A stretch of 8,501 bases of DNA from Spirochaetaceae bacterium (GTDB lineage: Bacteria; Spirochaetota; Spirochaetia; Treponematales; Breznakiellaceae), in assembly GCA_031255655.1 (NCBI GenBank), contig JAIRSB010000197.1, positions 1 to 8,501 on the forward strand, read 5' to 3'. How positions within the stretch are numbered: the stretch's first letter is position 1; each line of letters opens with the position of its first letter. Both the position numbers and the translations under genes were made by a program. The notes under the pieces were generated by a model. It had not been told where the DNA came from. It did not search any database and worked only from the letters and a program-made list of their open reading frames with translations. Positions 5,762-8,501 of this stretch are shown in pieces.

Positions 5762-8501
5762 TTCAACACTTCCGGCTGATTCGCCGCGTGCCGCGCGGCA
5801 TATTGTGCGCCGCCATACTCCCTTTCTGTCTGATATTTTCTGCTTGTAATAAAAAAAACGCTTCCGCTTCGCAGGGCTCGCAGGATTACGCCAACGAAAA
5901 TTCACTTACGACAAAAAGCGGCAATGACGATGATGATTTCGCTTATGCGAATGAGGAGGCCGTAAAACGCGCCTTTACGCTTGACTACCGCGCCGAAAGT
6001 CCTGAAGCGGAACAGCCTCCCGAAACGCTTGACGCGGCGCTGCGCGCCGCGCAGGGGCTAACCGGCAAAAACTCCGGAACAGTCGAAGTAATTCCGGGAC
6101 TGCGAAAACTCAGCGATTACAAAACGAATTATGTTACCGGCCACGCGGCGCGGATGCAGGCGGAAAAGGAAACGAAAACGGAAACGTTCCGCCTCACACC
6201 GCCGCGCAATGCAGGGCCGCTCACCGTTGTTGACTGGGGGCCGCAAAACTTCCTGTCTTCCGCCGTTCAAAGACCATCAATCTTTGTGATTTTCTCTCAG
6301 CCTATGGTGCCGCTTGCGGCTTTGGGCGCGGCGTCCGGCACGTCCCCCGTCGTCAGCATAGAGCCGCCGCTCAAAGGCGCGTTCCGCTGGTACGGGACAT
6401 CTTTTCTCAGTTTTGAAAGCGCCGGGCCTTGCATGAGCCAGCAGACTTACACGATAAACGTTTCGCCCGCCGCGCGTTCGCTTTACGGCATGGAAATAGA
6501 AGGGCAGACGCGCTTTTCTTTCGAGACGGAGCGGCTTTCGATAAAGTCCCTCGAAGCCGGAGTGGAATTCAGAAGGCAAACCGGATTTCGTTTTTCCAAA
6601 GAAAATGTACCGCCGCTTGCCGCAAAACAACTGACCGCAGTTTTTAACTATCCGGTGCGGGCGGATGACATCGAAAACTATATTTCCGTAAGTTCCGGCA
6701 AAGGCGGTGCGAAAAGATTCACGCTGTCGCAGCTTACCGAAAACAGCCTGCTAATATCTCTGCTGGACGATGTGGAGTTCGACACGAAGGTAACAGTTAC
6801 CCTTAAAAAGGGGGCGCGTTCCGGCGGGGGAAATCTGGGGACGGCGGAAGATCAGGAGTTTTCGTTCAAAACTCCCGCCTCTTTCGTCATGATGAACGCG
6901 GAAACTTTGCCCGCCTGGGGCAAATACCGCAACGTGTTCAACATTGAGTTTTCGGCGCCGCTGGAGGCGGTTTCGGCTCTCAAAGCTCTGCGGACGGAGC
7001 CTGCCATGCCGCTTACGGACGAGAACATTGAAATCTGGAATGACAACATCCGCATAAGCAACCTTCCTGTCGGGTTCAGCGAAACATTCAAAATCATTAT
7101 TGATGCGAATTTGACGGACATATACGGCAGGCGGCTCGATAAGAATTACGAAGCGGCTCTCACCTCGCGCCCCGAACCCCTGCCCTCCGGTTCCGTGAAC
7201 TTTTTAGACTGGGGCTTTAATATGCTTGAAGCGCAGTTTGAGCCGCGCTTCCTGTTTGAATACAAAAATATCGCGGAGGGTTCGTTTTACAAAATTGAAC
7301 AACGAAACAATCCTTACAGCGACACGGCGCTAAAAACCGGTACTGTTGAGCTGACAGGTTTCAAAAAAAACCACACGTATTTTGAGGAAATGAACCTGCG
7401 CCCCTATCTGAACAGCGAAGGGAAGGGCTTTGTTTCGTTTGACGCCAGCATAAAGCTGCTTGAAAGGGAAATTGACGCCGGTACCGGAAAACAGAAAACG
7501 CGGGAAGAGACGAACTGGGTTAGCATACAGGTAACGGATTTGGGCATAACAGCCCGCACCGCCTTTAACAAGGCGGCTGTCATGGTAACTTCGCTTTCCA
7601 CAGGCCAGCCGGTAGAAGGCGCGGCGGTTAAGCTGATAGCCCCCGCACTGATTAAGTCAAACGCGGACATTTCCGCCGTTGAAAGTATGGCGGAGGCGGT
7701 CACGGACAAAAACGGGCTTGCCGTGCTAAACATGGCGGCAGGCGTGCTGCGGGAAGCGCTAAAAGATAGTAACAGTTGGCTGGATGCCCCCTATGTGTTA
7801 GCCGAAAAAGACGGAGACCGCGCCGTATTTTTGCCAGACTCGCATAACGCTTGGAGTTTCGACGTATATTCCTCATCAGCAAGACTGGCGGAACGCGCAG
7901 CTCCCGTAACCTTCATGTTTTCCGACAGAGGCATATACAAGCCGGGCGAGACGATTACATTCAGAGGGGTAGACCGCTCGCTGCTGCTGGGGATGTACAC
8001 GATATACAACGGCGATTACACGGTAAGGCTCGTCAAAGAAGGATACAAAGGGGAAGAAATCGCGTCTTTGGACGGAGCGGTAAGCGCGTCCGGCAGTTTT
8101 TACGGCAGCATAAAACTAAGCGATGATTTAACTCCGGGCGAATACCGGCTGGAATACATCAGAAGCGGCAGCAAAACGGCATACGCCGGTATTCCGGTAA
8201 CAGTTGCCTACTTCGAGCGGCTGAAATTTCAGGCTTCGATAACCGCGCCGTCCGAAGACATAATCTCCGGCGGCGACATAAACGCCGAATTGCAAGCCTC
8301 GTATCTATCGGGCGGAAATCTTTCGGACGCCGGCTGGAACGCCTCGTGGTACCGCGTCCAAACCAGATTTAATCCCGACACGCTCGAAACGAGGGGCTTT
8401 ACTTTCGGGCCGCGCGGTATGGGCGACTGGAGACGTTTCATGTCCTCGTCCAGCGGCAGCCTGTCCGCGGACGGCAAGGCCGTCCTCAGCCAAAAAACGG
8501 G
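5758..8501 (+). CDS. Alpha-2-macroglobulin family lipoprotein, N-terminal part (3' truncated by window)
   Basis: An open frame begins at ATG 5758 and runs without a stop to the window edge, giving 914 complete codons; bacterial A2M proteins are often about 1,500-1,900 residues. The first 29 residues are a lipoprotein signal: a basic start (RLIRRVPR), a hydrophobic core, and a lipobox ending FSAC with Cys30. Phe at -3 fits the relaxed spirochaetal rule. After an acidic linker (DDDDF) come beta-rich regions (WYGTSFLSF from 211). Next are macroglobulin hallmarks: VTDLGITAR (592-600), TSLSTGQPVEGAAV (611-624) and SDRGIYKPGE (722-731), typical of MG2/MG3 domains. The family traps proteases in the periplasm or at the envelope; a thioester CxEQ, if present, would lie beyond the window. 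No ribosome-binding site is evident, and the ATGA overlap with the aldolase stop suggests coupled re-initiation. A pbpC partner, common in other bacteria, would also be outside the window. Confidence 0.92.
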   Translation, partial: MIQHFRLIRRVPRGILCAAILPFCLIFSACNKKNASASQGSQDYANENSLTTKSGNDDDDFAYANEEAVKRAFTLDYRAESPEAEQPPETLDAALRAAQGLTGKNSGTVEVIPGLRKLSDYKTNYVTGHAARMQAEKETKTETFRLTPPRNAGPLTVVDWGPQNFLSSAVQRPSIFVIFSQPMVPLAALGAASGTSPVVSIEPPLKGAFRWYGTSFLSFESAGPCMSQQTYTINVSPAARSLYGMEIEGQTRFSFETERLSIKSLEAGVEFRRQTGFRFSKENVPPLAAKQLTAVFNYPVRADDIENYISVSSGKGGAKRFTLSQLTENSLLISLLDDVEFDTKVTVTLKKGARSGGGNLGTAEDQEFSFKTPASFVMMNAETLPAWGKYRNVFNIEFSAPLEAVSALKALRTEPAMPLTDENIEIWNDNIRISNLPVGFSETFKIIIDANLTDIYGRRLDKNYEAALTSRPEPLPSGSVNFLDWGFNMLEAQFEPRFLFEYKNIAEGSFYKIEQRNNPYSDTALKTGTVELTGFKKNHTYFEEMNLRPYLNSEGKGFVSFDASIKLLEREIDAGTGKQKTREETNWVSIQVTDLGITARTAFNKAAVMVTSLSTGQPVEGAAVKLIAPALIKSNADISAVESMAEAVTDKNGLAVLNMAAGVLREALKDSNSWLDAPYVLAEKDGDRAVFLPDSHNAWSFDVYSSSARLAERAAPVTFMFSDRGIYKPGETITFRGVDRSLLLGMYTIYNGDYTVRLVKEGYKGEEIASLDGAVSASGSFYGSIKLSDDLTPGEYRLEYIRSGSKTAYAGIPVTVAYFERLKFQASITAPSEDIISGGDINAELQASYLSGGNLSDAGWNASWYRVQTRFNPDTLETRGFTFGPRGMGDWRRFMSSSSGSLSADGKAVLSQKT

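Noticed and set aside
5789..5800. 12-bp palindrome TGCCGCGCGGCA near the A2M start
   Set aside because: It lies inside the signal-peptide codons in GC-rich sequence and has no partner site, so it is likely chance.
6033..6051. 8-bp inverted repeat in the A2M gene
   Set aside because: It comes from an alanine-rich stretch of GCG/GCC codons, where such pairing is common by chance.

Overview
The window is most likely from a spirochaete of the Treponema lineage (Spirochaetota), perhaps a host-associated anaerobic treponeme. Three things point there. The gene order murG - cvpA-like - clamp-loader gene - PAS/NtrB-type histidine kinase resembles the Treponema pallidum order that I recall around TP0523-TP0520. 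MurG carries an RGDQVENA motif where most bacteria have an HQ..NA motif, and I associate the RGDQ form with treponemes. The last gene starts with a lipoprotein signal whose lipobox (Phe at -3) is the relaxed kind accepted in spirochaetes. No database search was possible, so the lineage is an inference. Base composition is even, slightly G+C-rich by eye, with no island of foreign composition.

Layout: all genes are on the + strand and packed like one operon. (1) 1-84 is the tail of an unidentified gene. (2) 85-191 is a short spacer without a clear promoter. (3) 192-827 is a DUF3786-family protein, overlapping (4) murG at 820-1914 by 8 bp. (5) A CvpA-family membrane protein follows at 1921-2544. 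(6) A DNA polymerase III delta'-like clamp-loader subunit is at 2545-3891; it has a TTG start directly after the cvpA stop codon and in the same frame. (7) A soluble PAS-HisKA-HATPase sensor kinase is at 3885-5099 (7-bp overlap). (8) A class II (fuculose-phosphate type) aldolase is at 5123-5761. (9) A large alpha-2-macroglobulin-family lipoprotein starts at 5758 with a 4-bp ATGA overlap and runs off the right edge. No gap after position 191 exceeds 23 bp, and I see no convincing internal terminator.

Functionally the set mixes envelope building (MurG, CvpA-like protein), replication (delta'), signalling (kinase), sugar or carbon metabolism (aldolase) and envelope defence (A2M lipoprotein). They probably share transcription rather than one pathway.

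The most unusual structure is the 3' end of the cvpA-like gene (2407-2532). It is built of degenerate 21-bp, 7-residue units and contains a perfect 18-bp inverted repeat with a 3-nt loop, followed by two more hairpins, just ahead of the TTG start of the clamp-loader gene. This looks like a palindromic element captured in frame in a coding sequence, and it may affect expression of the next gene. Other points of note are a roughly 90-residue insertion in the clamp-loader protein and a histidine kinase with no adjacent response regulator.
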